Of a stretch of DNA of 64,000 nt, positions 8,914 to 16,598 are shown piece after piece. Source of the stretch: Nitrobacter sp039808345 (lineage in GTDB: Bacteria; Pseudomonadota; Alphaproteobacteria; Rhizobiales; Xanthobacteraceae); NCBI RefSeq assembly GCF_047824785.1, contig NZ_CP181167.1, positions 2,728,001 to 2,792,000 of the forward strand. The letters are read 5' to 3'. The notes beneath the pieces are model-generated. The model made no database searches and was not told where the DNA came from. It saw only the letters and a program-made list of their open reading frames with translations. Positions within the stretch are counted from its first letter, which is position 1, and each line of letters opens with the position of its first letter. The translations under genes were made by a program, and so were the position numbers.

Positions 8914-9939
8914 TCAGGCCGGCGCGTTGCCCCAGTCGAATGATGTGCCGTCGACCCAGATGCAGTGGAGGATGACAGCGATCTTGCGGGCGATAGCAAC
9001 CTTTGCCTTTTTCATGCCGATCCGCTTCGCAAGTTTCATACCCCAGGCTTTGAGGGAGGACCATTTCTTTGTTCGATAAAGCAGAACGGTCGCCGCCTCG
9101 TAAAGGTACGTTCGGAGGAGCCTGTCGCCCCATCGGGATATCTTGCCACTAGTGTCAGTCTCACCAGATTGGTTGCGCCGAGGTGTGAGGCCGAGATAGG
9201 CGCCGACTGTCGAGGCCGATCGGAAGCGAGACGGGTCATCGATCGTATGGCGGAACGTCAAGGCGGTGACCACGCCGACACCAGGAACTGTCATCAGGCG
9301 ACGCGTCGTCTCGTCCGACTTCGCCAATCGGCGGACCTCGTCGTCAAATTTGCTTTGCTGCTGGCAGATGAGTTCATGAATCGACAAGAGCGGCGCGATC
9401 ACGCTGAGGAGTTGATGATCTTCGCCCAATAGCTCGCCAACCTGGTTACGGAACTGTTGGCCAATGGCGCGAGGGAATAGCAACCCACACTCCTTGATCA
9501 GACTGCGGACCTGGTTCTCGATATCCCGGCGTATGGACACAAGGCGGAATCGCGCCACGAGGATAGCTCGAACCTTCTGGCTCTTCTCACTCTTGATTTT
9601 GACTTCTCGAAACCAACCAACCCGCACCAGTTCGGCAAGGCCCCGAGCATCGTTCTGATCGCTTTTGTTCATGCGGACCGATAGTGCTGCGTGTGCATGC
9701 CTTGCATCGATGCAAACGACGGGGAGTTCGACCCTACGAAGCTCATGCCAAAGCCAGCTCGCCATTGCGCCCGTCTCAAAGCCGATACGCTCCGCCAGTG
9801 GCGCATGTTTACGAAGTAACTTTGACAGATCTCCAGGATGAGACTTGGCCTTTCCTTCAAAAATTGCTTCACCCGTCTCATTGACTACGCAAACCGCAGT
9901 CTCTCTCTGCGAGACATCTAGCCCGACGTATTGCCGCAT
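8914..9939 (-). CDS. IS110-family transposase
   Basis: 341 residues, apparently intact. The N-terminal RuvC-like DEDD domain starts YVGLDVSQRETAVCVVNETG, with IGFETGAMASWLWHELRR and DARHAHAALSVRMNKSDQND supplying the other acidic residues. The C-terminal Tnp_20 domain has LMTVPGVGVVTALTFRHTID and YLGLTPRRNQSGETDTSGKI, with the catalytic serine expected in this region. IS110 enzymes are guided to target and donor sites by a bridge RNA made from a non-coding end of the element. About 225 non-coding bases lie downstream (8688-8913) and only about 80 upstream before IS21, so the guide may come from the downstream side, or the element may be clipped. Confidence 0.88.
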   Translation of the reverse strand: MRQYVGLDVSQRETAVCVVNETGEAIFEGKAKSHPGDLSKLLRKHAPLAERIGFETGAMASWLWHELRRVELPVVCIDARHAHAALSVRMNKSDQNDARGLAELVRVGWFREVKIKSEKSQKVRAILVARFRLVSIRRDIENQVRSLIKECGLLFPRAIGQQFRNQVGELLGEDHQLLSVIAPLLSIHELICQQQSKFDDEVRRLAKSDETTRRLMTVPGVGVVTALTFRHTIDDPSRFRSASTVGAYLGLTPRRNQSGETDTSGKISRWGDRLLRTYLYEAATVLLYRTKKWSSLKAWGMKLAKRIGMKKAKVAIARKIAVILHCIWVDGTSFDWGNAPA

Positions 9940-10013
9940 GACAGCTCCTCCGAATCGTTTGATTGCGAGAGGTAGACGATAACGGAGCTCTCGTGCCCGA
10001 GCGCTGACCGCAA

Positions 10014-10880
10014 TTACGCCATCGTTCGCAAATTTGACCCCGTATCGGCGTTCAATTTTGACCCCTTCGCGCGGCGTGGTTTGAGGGTAGCGCTCGACTC
10101 GTCGGAGCTGGCCGGGATTGCGGAGACGAGACGAGCGCGGGTGGCGTGATCGTCGTCGCGGCTTTTGAAGCGCCAGCTGTCGTTACCGGTTTCGACGATG
10201 TCGCAGTGGTGGGTCAACCGGTCGAGCAGCGCGGTGGTCATCTTGGCGTCGCCGAACACGCTGGGCCATTCGCCGAAGGCGAGATTGGTGGTGACGATGA
10301 CAAAAGCACGCTCGTAGAGCCGGCTGACGAGATGGAACAGCAACTGGCCGCCGGATTGGGCAAAGGGCAGATATCCGAGTTCGTCGAGCACGATGAAGTC
10401 CATCCGGGTCAGATGTTCGGCAAGCCGGCCCTGACGTCCGTTACGGGTCTCGATCTCGAGGCGATTGACGAGGTCGACCACGTTGTAGAAGCGACCGCGG
10501 GCGCCGGATCGGATGCAGCTTCTGGCGATTGCGATGGCCAGGTGGGTTTTGCCTGTGCCGGTGCCGCCGACGAGCACGACGTTGCGCTGCTGGGCGATGA
10601 AGCCGCCGCCGGCGAGATCATTGACGAGCGTCCGATTGATCGGCGTGCCTTCGAACTGGAAGTCATCGAGATCCTTGGCCAATGGCAGCTTGGCGATGGT
10701 GAGCTGGTACTTGATCGACCGCGCCTGCTTCTCGTTGATCTCGGCGCTGAGCAGGTCGCCGACGATGTGCTGAGGTTCGTGCTGGCGCTTGACGGCCGTC
10801 GCCATGATCTCGTCGAAGGCAGCCCTCATTCCGTAGAGTTTGAGCTCACCCATGAGGTCGAAGATTTGGGTTCGTTCCAT
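10014..10880 (-). CDS. istB: IS21 transposition helper ATPase
   Basis: 288 residues. The ATG at 10880 shares its A with the istA stop codon (TGATG), with the ribosome-binding site ccggagg inside istA, so translation is coupled. The AAA+ core shows Walker A GGTGTGKTH, then VLDELGYLPF (Walker B) and sensor VIVTTNLAFGEWP. IstB assembles on DNA and helps the IstA transposase choose its target. Its C-terminus runs through the left end repeats of the element (SKLNADTGSNLRTMA), which is normal for IS21 elements whose gene reaches the end. Confidence 0.9.
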   Translation of the reverse strand: MERTQIFDLMGELKLYGMRAAFDEIMATAVKRQHEPQHIVGDLLSAEINEKQARSIKYQLTIAKLPLAKDLDDFQFEGTPINRTLVNDLAGGGFIAQQRNVVLVGGTGTGKTHLAIAIARSCIRSGARGRFYNVVDLVNRLEIETRNGRQGRLAEHLTRMDFIVLDELGYLPFAQSGGQLLFHLVSRLYERAFVIVTTNLAFGEWPSVFGDAKMTTALLDRLTHHCDIVETGNDSWRFKSRDDDHATRARLVSAIPASSDESSATLKPRRAKGSKLNADTGSNLRTMA

Positions 10881-12492
10881 CAGATGGTCCTCCGGAGGTT
10901 GTCGTAACGGGCGCAATCGGCGATCGGCGCATGGCGGAGCGTCAGTGCCGCCGGCGTCATAATGTTGGCCGGTGCAGCGGGTTCGCGTTGGCGAGCCAGG
11001 ATGTTGAGAACGACGTCAGCGGAATGAACGCCATGAGCGATCGCCTCGGCGCAGGCGGCTTCGACCGCCGACAAACCGTCCGTCAGCACCGCATTGAGGA
11101 TGTCGACCATCTGTCGATTGCCGTCGTCGGTGCTGGCGAGCCTGCGCCGGATCCGTTCGATCGCGGCCGGCAACACCCAGTCCTTGAAGGGTGCGCCGTT
11201 ACGTAAGGCCCCGGGTTTGCGCGCGAGCACCGGCACGTAGTGCCAGGGATTGTAGGTCGTCTCGCCGCGTCCGAACGATCGCGGATGCTCCGCAACGATG
11301 CGCCCGTCCTGACGGATCACGATGCGATCGGCATAGGCTTGAACTTCGACCGGGCGCCCGACGGCGCTGGCAGCGACCGAGTATTTGTTGTTGTCGAAGC
11401 GCACCAGGCAGGTCTTCGAGACCGATGCCGGCACCGCGTGGAATCCGTCGAACCGGCCAGCATAGGGAACGAGCTTGGGCCGCTCGGCTTCGAACACCTC
11501 CCAGACCGTCTGTTCGGCCAGTTCTGGATGTCGGTGCGCCTTGGCGTAGGCGATGCACTTATCCAGAAGCCACGCGTTCAACTCGTCCAGGGTTTTGAAC
11601 CGCAGCCGTGGCGTGAAGAACCGTTCCCGGACCAGCCCGACCTGGTTCTCGACCTGACCCTTCTCCCAGCCCGACGCCGGCGTGCAGGCGACCGGATCGA
11701 TCAGATAGTGGCTGCACATCTGCAGGAAGCGGCGATTGTAGCGGCGATCCTTGCCGACGAAGATCGTCTCTACCGCCGTCTTCATGTTGTCGTAGATGCC
11801 GCGGCTGCAGGTACCCTTGAACAGTGCGAACGCCCGGTCGTGGGCGTCGAATACCATCTCCTGCGTCTCCCGCGGATAGGCCCGCACGAACAGCATGCGG
11901 CTGTGGCACAGCCGGACATGAGCGACCTTCACGATCGCCGTCACGCCGTTGAGGAGAACGATCTCATGGCTCCAGTCGAACTGGTAGGCTTCGCCCGCCG
12001 CAAAGCTCAACGGAACATAGGCCGCCGCGGTCGATTGCCCGCGCTCCTTGCTCCAACGCCTGGCGTAACGCCGTACGGCATCGTAGCCGCCGTCATAGCC
12101 GCGTCCGCGCAACTCTTCGAAGATCCGGATCAGCGTCAGCTGTTCGCGAGCCGATTTGGCCGCGTTCGCCGCCAGCAGTTCATCAAGCTCCGCCGCCCAA
12201 CGCCCGAGTTTGGGGCGCGGCTGGATCGAACGCTCATACTCGAACAAGGTCTTGCCCGACCTCAGCACCTTCCGGACCGTGTTCCGCGACACCTTCAGGT
12301 CACGGGCGATCTCCTTGATCGTCTTGCCCTTGATGAAGTGTTCGCGCCGTATCCGCGCAATCGTCTCCACGATCAGCATCCCCGACCACCTGCTTCATGA
12401 CAAAGCAGGCAGCGCAACAGCCAACCTGTAGGGGGTCAATTTTGGACGCCGATCCCCCGGCTTACGGGGTCAATTTTGCATGCCGAATGACA
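10018..12492 (-). mobile_element. IS21-family insertion sequence, complete
   Basis: Both genes, istA and istB, are intact. The ends carry the multiple terminal repeats usual in IS21: caaatttgaccccgtatcgg and caattttgaccccttcgcg at the left, and the complements of the same themes (gggggtcaattttgg, acggggtcaattttgca) at the right, finishing in a TGTCATTCGG-type terminus. It lies between the arms of the 151-bp inverted repeat and abuts the right arm directly. Partial relatives occur at 26610-27136 and 61218-61502. Confidence 0.8.
10880..12379 (-). CDS. istA: IS21 transposase
   Basis: 499 residues. An N-terminal helix-turn-helix (KGKTIKEIARDLKVSRNTVR) is followed by the DDE catalytic core: the first Asp in GEAYQFDWSHEIV, the second in GIYDNMKTAV and the Glu in ASGWEKGQVENQVG. 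The C-terminal Mu-type beta-barrel region includes LVRFDNNKYSVAASAVGRPV. It appears intact and of normal length. Bases 11724-12008 recur exactly, as far as I can see by eye, at 61218-61502. Confidence 0.92.
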   Translation of the reverse strand: MLIVETIARIRREHFIKGKTIKEIARDLKVSRNTVRKVLRSGKTLFEYERSIQPRPKLGRWAAELDELLAANAAKSAREQLTLIRIFEELRGRGYDGGYDAVRRYARRWSKERGQSTAAAYVPLSFAAGEAYQFDWSHEIVLLNGVTAIVKVAHVRLCHSRMLFVRAYPRETQEMVFDAHDRAFALFKGTCSRGIYDNMKTAVETIFVGKDRRYNRRFLQMCSHYLIDPVACTPASGWEKGQVENQVGLVRERFFTPRLRFKTLDELNAWLLDKCIAYAKAHRHPELAEQTVWEVFEAERPKLVPYAGRFDGFHAVPASVSKTCLVRFDNNKYSVAASAVGRPVEVQAYADRIVIRQDGRIVAEHPRSFGRGETTYNPWHYVPVLARKPGALRNGAPFKDWVLPAAIERIRRRLASTDDGNRQMVDILNAVLTDGLSAVEAACAEAIAHGVHSADVVLNILARQREPAAPANIMTPAALTLRHAPIADCARYDNLRRTI

Positions 12493-12643
12493 GCCCACTA
12501 TACGAGTTGGCTATCGATCCACCAGCCGCGCTCGCCCCGTCTGCGCAACCCGGACCTGCTCCGTCGGGCCGAGCGTTACCACTTTGCCGAATGGCTTCAA
12601 AAAGAGAGTTGACAACAACCCGCAATTAAAGGGCCGATTGACA
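12493..12643 (-). repeat. Right arm of the 151-bp perfect inverted repeat
   Basis: This is the inverted partner of 8537-8687, running from gcccactatacgagttggct to gggccgattgaca. It starts immediately after the IS21 right terminus and ends 134 bases ahead of the AI-2E permease gene. Confidence 0.75.
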
Positions 12644-12727
12644 CAATGAAGGCCGTCCAGCACGATCCTGATCTTGTCTTCCGATGACAAAGTGCCGCCG
12701 TTGAAGCCCGGACCAATCCATCGCTGT

Positions 12728-12741
12728 TTGATCTGGATCAA
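12728..12741. promoter_or_regulatory. FNR/FixK-type box upstream of the AI-2E permease gene
   Basis: TTGAT-CTGG-ATCAA matches the FNR/FixK consensus perfectly and lies 36 bases before the GTG at 12778. Such closeness to the start would fit a short leader with the box near the -40 region. Regulation by oxygen is inferred. Confidence 0.6.
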
Positions 12742-12777
12742 AACTATGACGCGAAAGCAGCCGGTAGTCTGGCGACG

Positions 12778-13890
12778 GTGGGCTTTCCTTCAGACGAAGG
12801 TGGGTTTTTGAAAACTTTTCACCAGTACTTGCCCGGAGACGATATTATCCAGCTTGTGATCCGGCTCGGATTGCTTGCTTTGCTGATTTACTGGACGTTC
12901 GTTCTGATCCGTCCCTTTGTGTCTATCTTGGCCTGGAGCATTGTGCTCACTGTTGCGCTCTATCCTGTTTTTGATCTTCTTTCTCGGCTTCTCGGTGGTC
13001 GTCAAAGGCTCGCAGCGGCGATTCTCACCTTCATCAATCTCGGGATCGTCATTGGACCTGCAATGTGGCTGGGCTTGAATGCCTTGGAGGGAGTGAAAGA
13101 GTTTGCCGTAAATCTGGGCGCTGGTAACTTAGTGATTCCATCCCCACCTGAGAGCATCAATACCTGGCCACTCATCGGCCCGAATGTTTACGAGTTCTGG
13201 GATCAGGCATCTATTAACATCCGAGCGGCTTTGCGCGAGGTGGCTCCTTACCTGAAGCCATTGGCGGGCGGTTTACTGGCTTTTGCGGGAAATGCCGGCG
13301 TGGGCACACTGAAGTTTCTTCTCTCAGTAGCGCTTTCCGGATTTCTCTTTCCTCACGGTTCGCAGCTTATGGATGCAGGCGGGAGTTTCCTCTATCGTAT
13401 CGTGCCTGAGCAAAGCGAACATTTCCTCGCGTTGGCGGGTGCGACTATCCGCGCGGTATCCCAAGGCGTCATCGGCATTGCAATCATCCAATCCCTATTA
13501 GCCGGCATTGGCTTCGAGCTGGCAGGGCTTTCTAGCGCCGGTGTGTTGGCTCTTGCAGTGATGATCCTGTCAATCGTTCAGATCGGCGCGGCAATCGTCC
13601 TGGTTCCCGTAATCATTTGGATCTGGACAGACAAAGATTTCACAACGGCGACCCTGCTGACGGTATTCCTGGGTCTCGTCGGCATACTCGACAACGTCTT
13701 GAAACCCCTGGTGATGAAGCGTGGCCTGACGACCCCGACACTTGTCATCTTCGTCGGAGTGATCGGAGGGACGCTCGCGCATGGAATTGTTGGCCTCTTT
13801 GTAGGACCGATCATTCTCTCCCTGGCCTGGGAGTTGACGGTAGCGTGGCTACGTAGCGGTCGCTCCGGCACAGTGCCATTTTCCAGCTAA
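12778..13890 (+). CDS. AI-2E family permease (PF01594)
   Basis: 370 residues with about eight predicted membrane segments, starting LVIRLGLLALLIYWTFVLIR. The conserved C-terminal block of the family is present: VLVPVIIWIWTDKDFTTATL, LVGILDNVLKPLVMKRG and VIGGTLAHGIVGLFVGPIIL. Members export autoinducer-2 or act as sodium/proton antiporters, and the substrate cannot be read from sequence. The GTG start is weakly supported because I see no strong ribosome-binding site; a TTG about ten codons later is an alternative. The FixK-like box at 12728 suggests low-oxygen induction. A second, only distantly similar member is at 39009-40028. Confidence 0.85.
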   Translation: MGFPSDEGGFLKTFHQYLPGDDIIQLVIRLGLLALLIYWTFVLIRPFVSILAWSIVLTVALYPVFDLLSRLLGGRQRLAAAILTFINLGIVIGPAMWLGLNALEGVKEFAVNLGAGNLVIPSPPESINTWPLIGPNVYEFWDQASINIRAALREVAPYLKPLAGGLLAFAGNAGVGTLKFLLSVALSGFLFPHGSQLMDAGGSFLYRIVPEQSEHFLALAGATIRAVSQGVIGIAIIQSLLAGIGFELAGLSSAGVLALAVMILSIVQIGAAIVLVPVIIWIWTDKDFTTATLLTVFLGLVGILDNVLKPLVMKRGLTTPTLVIFVGVIGGTLAHGIVGLFVGPIILSLAWELTVAWLRSGRSGTVPFSS

Positions 13891-13914
13891 CCGTCAAATG
13901 TTGACGTGAACGCT

Positions 13915-13983
13915 CCACCGGCTAAAGCCGGTGGCTTCAAGTTACGGCTGGAAGCCGGATTTGATCGACCCTTCGGGTCGATT
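13915..13983 (+). repeat. Hairpin end of an IS200/IS605 element
   Basis: Two hairpins stand in a row: ccaccggc-taaa-gccggtgg at 13915-13934 and tcgaccc-tt-cgggtcga at about 13965-13981. IS200/IS605 elements end in such subterminal hairpins, which the TnpA enzyme recognises as single strands. The tnpA remnant follows directly at 13985. Confidence 0.6.
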
Positions 13984-13984
13984 G

Positions 13985-14258
13985 TTAGATAACCTTGAAA
14001 TTATCATCTGGCTCAGGCGGCCTCTGGTCTTCTATGTACTTCTTCCACACTTGGTCGGTGACGTTTCCACTCGAAGAAACCCAGTATCCCCTGCCCCATA
14101 AATGCTGTCCCCAATATCTCTTCTTGAGAGATTGATACTCCAGGAGCTTGTGAGAACTTTTGCCTTTGAGATATTGCACCGCTCGAGAGACCGATAGATG
14201 CGTAAGCGCTTATCAGCAACCCTATTGATGCTGGCTTGATATTTTGCGGAATCGCCAT
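13985..14258 (-). pseudogene. tnpA: IS200/IS605 TnpA transposase, C-terminal fragment
   Basis: The minus strand reads YLKGKSSHKLLEYQSLKKRY, WGQHLWGRGYWVSSSGNVTD and ends YIEDQRPPEPDDNFKVI, the closing part of the HUH (Y1) transposase including the helix that carries the catalytic tyrosine in this family. Upstream (IPQNIKPASIGLLISAY) the frame shifts, and the HUH motif is gone because the IS66 fragment joins at about 14258. Confidence 0.75.
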
Positions 14259-14560
14259 GACATGAGGTCATCGACTTTGCTTTGCGGGTGACCGGCGATG
14301 ATTGCCTCGAGTGTTTCGGCGTTGTAAGCGACGGGATTGACGGCGTTGAGCTTGCAGGTGGCCACGATCGACCCCAGCAAGGCCCAGTTTTCTGCTCCAA
14401 TTTCATGGCCGGCGAAGAGCGCATTTTTACGGGTCAGGCAGATCGGCCGGATCGCGTTTTCGACCAGATCGGTGTCGAGTTCGAGACGCCCGTCATCGAG
14501 GAAGCGCGTCAGTCCCTGCCAATTGAGCCCGTACCGGATATCCTCGGCGAGCGTTGGATT
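14222..14560 (-). pseudogene. tnpC: IS66 TnpC transposase, C-terminal fragment
   Basis: This is the second half of a single open frame of 232 codons (14222-14920). It reads LAEDIRYGLNWQGLTRFLDD, GRLELDTDLVENAIRPICLT, RKNALFAGHEIGAENWALLG and closes with GHPQSKVDDLMSWRF. These are the last catalytic region and tail of IS66 TnpC. It is joined in frame to an IS110 fragment on its N-terminal side and runs into the IS200 relic on the other. It cannot act alone. Confidence 0.8.
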
Positions 14561-15005
14561 GATGACGTCTGGGAGCCCGAAGTAGGCGCCGGCGGTGCGC
14601 GATTGTCGAAAGCGGCCGGCTTCATCGATGGCAGCGGCAAAAGCAGCAGAGGTTTGAACACCGACACCTGGTATGCTCATGAGTTGCCAACAGGATTTAG
14701 ATCGGTGGGCGAACTCACGCAGCACCCCATCCATTTCCTTGATCTGTTTCATCAGCCCAGTTCTCACGGCGAGCAGCGCGGTGATACGAGACTGGGTATA
14801 TTGGCTGCGTGACCGGGTCCCGGGCTTGAGGCGAAATGTTGCGCACAGGCCGCGGATCATGTTGTCGAGCCGCACCCGGGCTTCAAGCAGATGGTTGCGC
14901 GCCGTGATGACGTTGCGCACGCCGTGAGCGGCCGACCTTTATCGAGGCGATCTTCTTGCCGGTTTCCTCGGCAATGCAGACCTGCGTGAATTCCATCGAC
15001 AGGCC
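14561..15005 (-). pseudogene. IS110-family transposase, internal fragments
   Basis: From about 15005 the strand reads DLGLSMEFTQVCIAEETGKK, an IS110 N-terminus, then jumps over a deletion into ARNHLLEARVRLDNMIRGLC, FRLKPGTRSRSQYTQSRITA and LMSIPGVGVQTSAAFAAAID with GAYFGL. At GAYFGL it fuses in frame to the IS66 TnpC tail. The central DEDD residues and the end of the Tnp_20 domain are missing. Confidence 0.7.
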
Positions 15006-15034
15006 CAGATCCCAACCCCAATCTTATTGAAAAC

Positions 15035-15288
15035 GACTTCGTTTTTTGTTCTTGAGGACACCAAGAGTTTAGCAAGTCCTTCCTCTCACATCTTCGGACG
15101 GCTCGACGGGTGTGACGGACTGTCGTCCGCGCTACGCACACGCCGTTAATACGTGTCTTACCCGCGCCGCAGGCAGCAGCGGCCTTTGTGATCATGCTGT
15201 CTGCCTGTGCTATTGACGCTGGTGTCATGGCGTGCGCTGATACCGCAAAGGATAAGATGATTGTAGCAATTCCGAGCGACCTGGTCAT
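15035..15288 (-). pseudogene. Small exported cysteine-containing protein, 3' truncated
   Basis: The ATG at 15288 has a good ribosome-binding site (aaggag, eight bases upstream). It starts a signal peptide (MTRSLGIATIILSFAVSAHA) and a short mature region with AACGAGKTRINGVCVARTTV and RHTRRAVRRCER. Small secreted proteins with this ACGAG...NGVCVAR...RR plan are common in Bradyrhizobium. After RRCER the sequence no longer looks like the family and the frame runs into the IS110 fragment, so the natural end has been replaced. Function unknown. Confidence 0.55.
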
Positions 15289-15298
15289 TCCGATCTCC

Positions 15299-16210
15299 TT
15301 AGAGTCCGTTTTGAAATTCATGGATGGGCGTTTCTGCGGATGAGGTTGCCGCCCATGGCGACCAGGATCATAGCGTGGGAGACGTCGATGCGTTTCTTGT
15401 AGTCGCGCACGAGGCGGCGCCAGCGGGTCATCCAACTGAAGGTGCGTTCGACCACCCATCGGCGTGGCAGAACCTGGAAGCCCTTCTGGTCGTCGGATCG
15501 ACGGATGATCTCGATGACGAAGTCGAGATAGGCGGTCTTGTCCATCAGTTTGAGCCGGTCGTAGGCGCCATCCGCGAACAGGTGCTTCACCCAGGGCCAG
15601 CGCTTGCGGATGGCATCGAGGATCGCTTGGGCGCCAGCGCTGTCGGAGATGTCGGCGGTCGTCAGATTGACCATCAGCAGCCGCCCGTCGGTATCGACGG
15701 CGATGTGGCGCTTGCGCCCGACGATCTTCTTGCCCGCGTCATAACCTCTTGTTTCGGCTTGCGGAGCCTTGACCGACTGGCTGTCAATCACCGCCGCGGA
15801 CGGGCTCGCCTCGCGTCCCGCCCGCTCCTGGTCAACCATCAGCGCCACGTCATGGATGGTCTGAAACAGCAAACGGCGCGCCAACTCGCGGAACCAGCCG
15901 TAAACGGTCTGCCAAGGGCCGAAATGGATCGGCAGCATCCGCCAGCCGCAGCCCGAACGCAACCAGATAGCACACCGCGTTGATCACCTCGCGGAAATCG
16001 ACCTCGCGCGGACGCCCGCGACGGCCTGGCGCCGGCATCAGCGGCGCGATCTGCTCCCACTCCTCATCGGTCAGGTCCGACGGATAACGCTTGGTCTTCT
16101 TGGCGATCTTGGCCATTCGCCCACGGCTTTGCTCTGTCCACATCCGAAGCTTGAATCACAACACCGCTCGCCGCGAAAGCCCAACAAACCGACTTTCCAA
16201 ACGGCCTCTT
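15299..16210 (-). mobile_element. IS5-family insertion sequence
   Basis: Imperfect inverted ends bound the transposase: ttagagtccgttttgaaa at the left and the complement of ctttccaaacggcctctta at the right. A TTA-type target repeat may be included in both. A C-terminal fragment of a close relative is at 2329-2627. Confidence 0.7.
15318..16143 (-). CDS. IS5-family transposase in two overlapping frames
   Basis: The first frame (15850-16143) has the DUF4096 N-terminus: YPSDLTDEEWEQIAPLMPAP and REVDFREVINAVCYLV. The second frame (entered at about 15960, ending 15318) continues with RSGCGWRMLPIHFGPWQTVY, VIDSQSVKAPQ (first Asp), GRKRHIAVDTDGRLLMVNLT, HLFADGAYDRLKLMD and RWVVERTFSWMTRWRRLVRD. The switch falls at YLV/RSG and needs a net +1 change. 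Some IS5 subgroups make their transposase by programmed frameshifting from two frames, but I see no classic slippery run there, so a disabling mutation is equally possible. Confidence 0.75.
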
Positions 16211-16598
16211 AGAAGCGCTCAATCCCCCGACCAACCGGTGGAACGAGCATGAACAGCTTCAATTTGACGGACCGGCCTGTTCCAAGACTTGAGATAGATC
16301 AAGCTAAGAGGCGCGGCCAACCTGCGGCAACGGGACCGGATAGTAGCCTTTCACTGGTGGTAAGCCTTCCGACCATGCTTGGATTCAGGCAAGAATTGGG
16401 GGGGGGGCCTGCTGGTCATGGCGGCTGGATCAATGATCGGGACGTTTATCGGCGGCCAACGTCAACCGTCTCGTCAAGGACCTTAAGGAGCGGGGGGCTT
16501 TAGATTGGGTCCAAGGTCCGAAAGCTGACATCAGGCGAAACGCGAGGACGTGTACCGTTCACTGATGTGGATCAAGCGAACTTGCCGGCGGACTTGAT
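16211..16598 (+). other. Non-coding stretch with a run of G and a FixK-like box
   Basis: This stretch separates the IS5 element from the SulP gene. It has an FNR-like box at 16289-16302 and a run of ten G at about 16399. One frame around 16453-16503 (NVNRLVKDLKERGALDWVQG) looks like the end of a winged-helix regulator, but no start or upstream domain can be found. I call no gene. Confidence 0.3.
16289..16302. promoter_or_regulatory. FNR/FixK-like box
   Basis: TTGAG-ATAG-ATCAA differs from the FNR/FixK consensus by one base. It lies about 300 bases ahead of the SulP gene, too far for a simple class II promoter, so it may belong to a lost gene or a long leader. Confidence 0.4.

Noticed and set aside
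11240..12400. Long plus-strand frame of 386 codons opposite istA
   Set aside because: It is the antisense shadow of the istA gene, without domain features; high GC keeps the opposite strand open.
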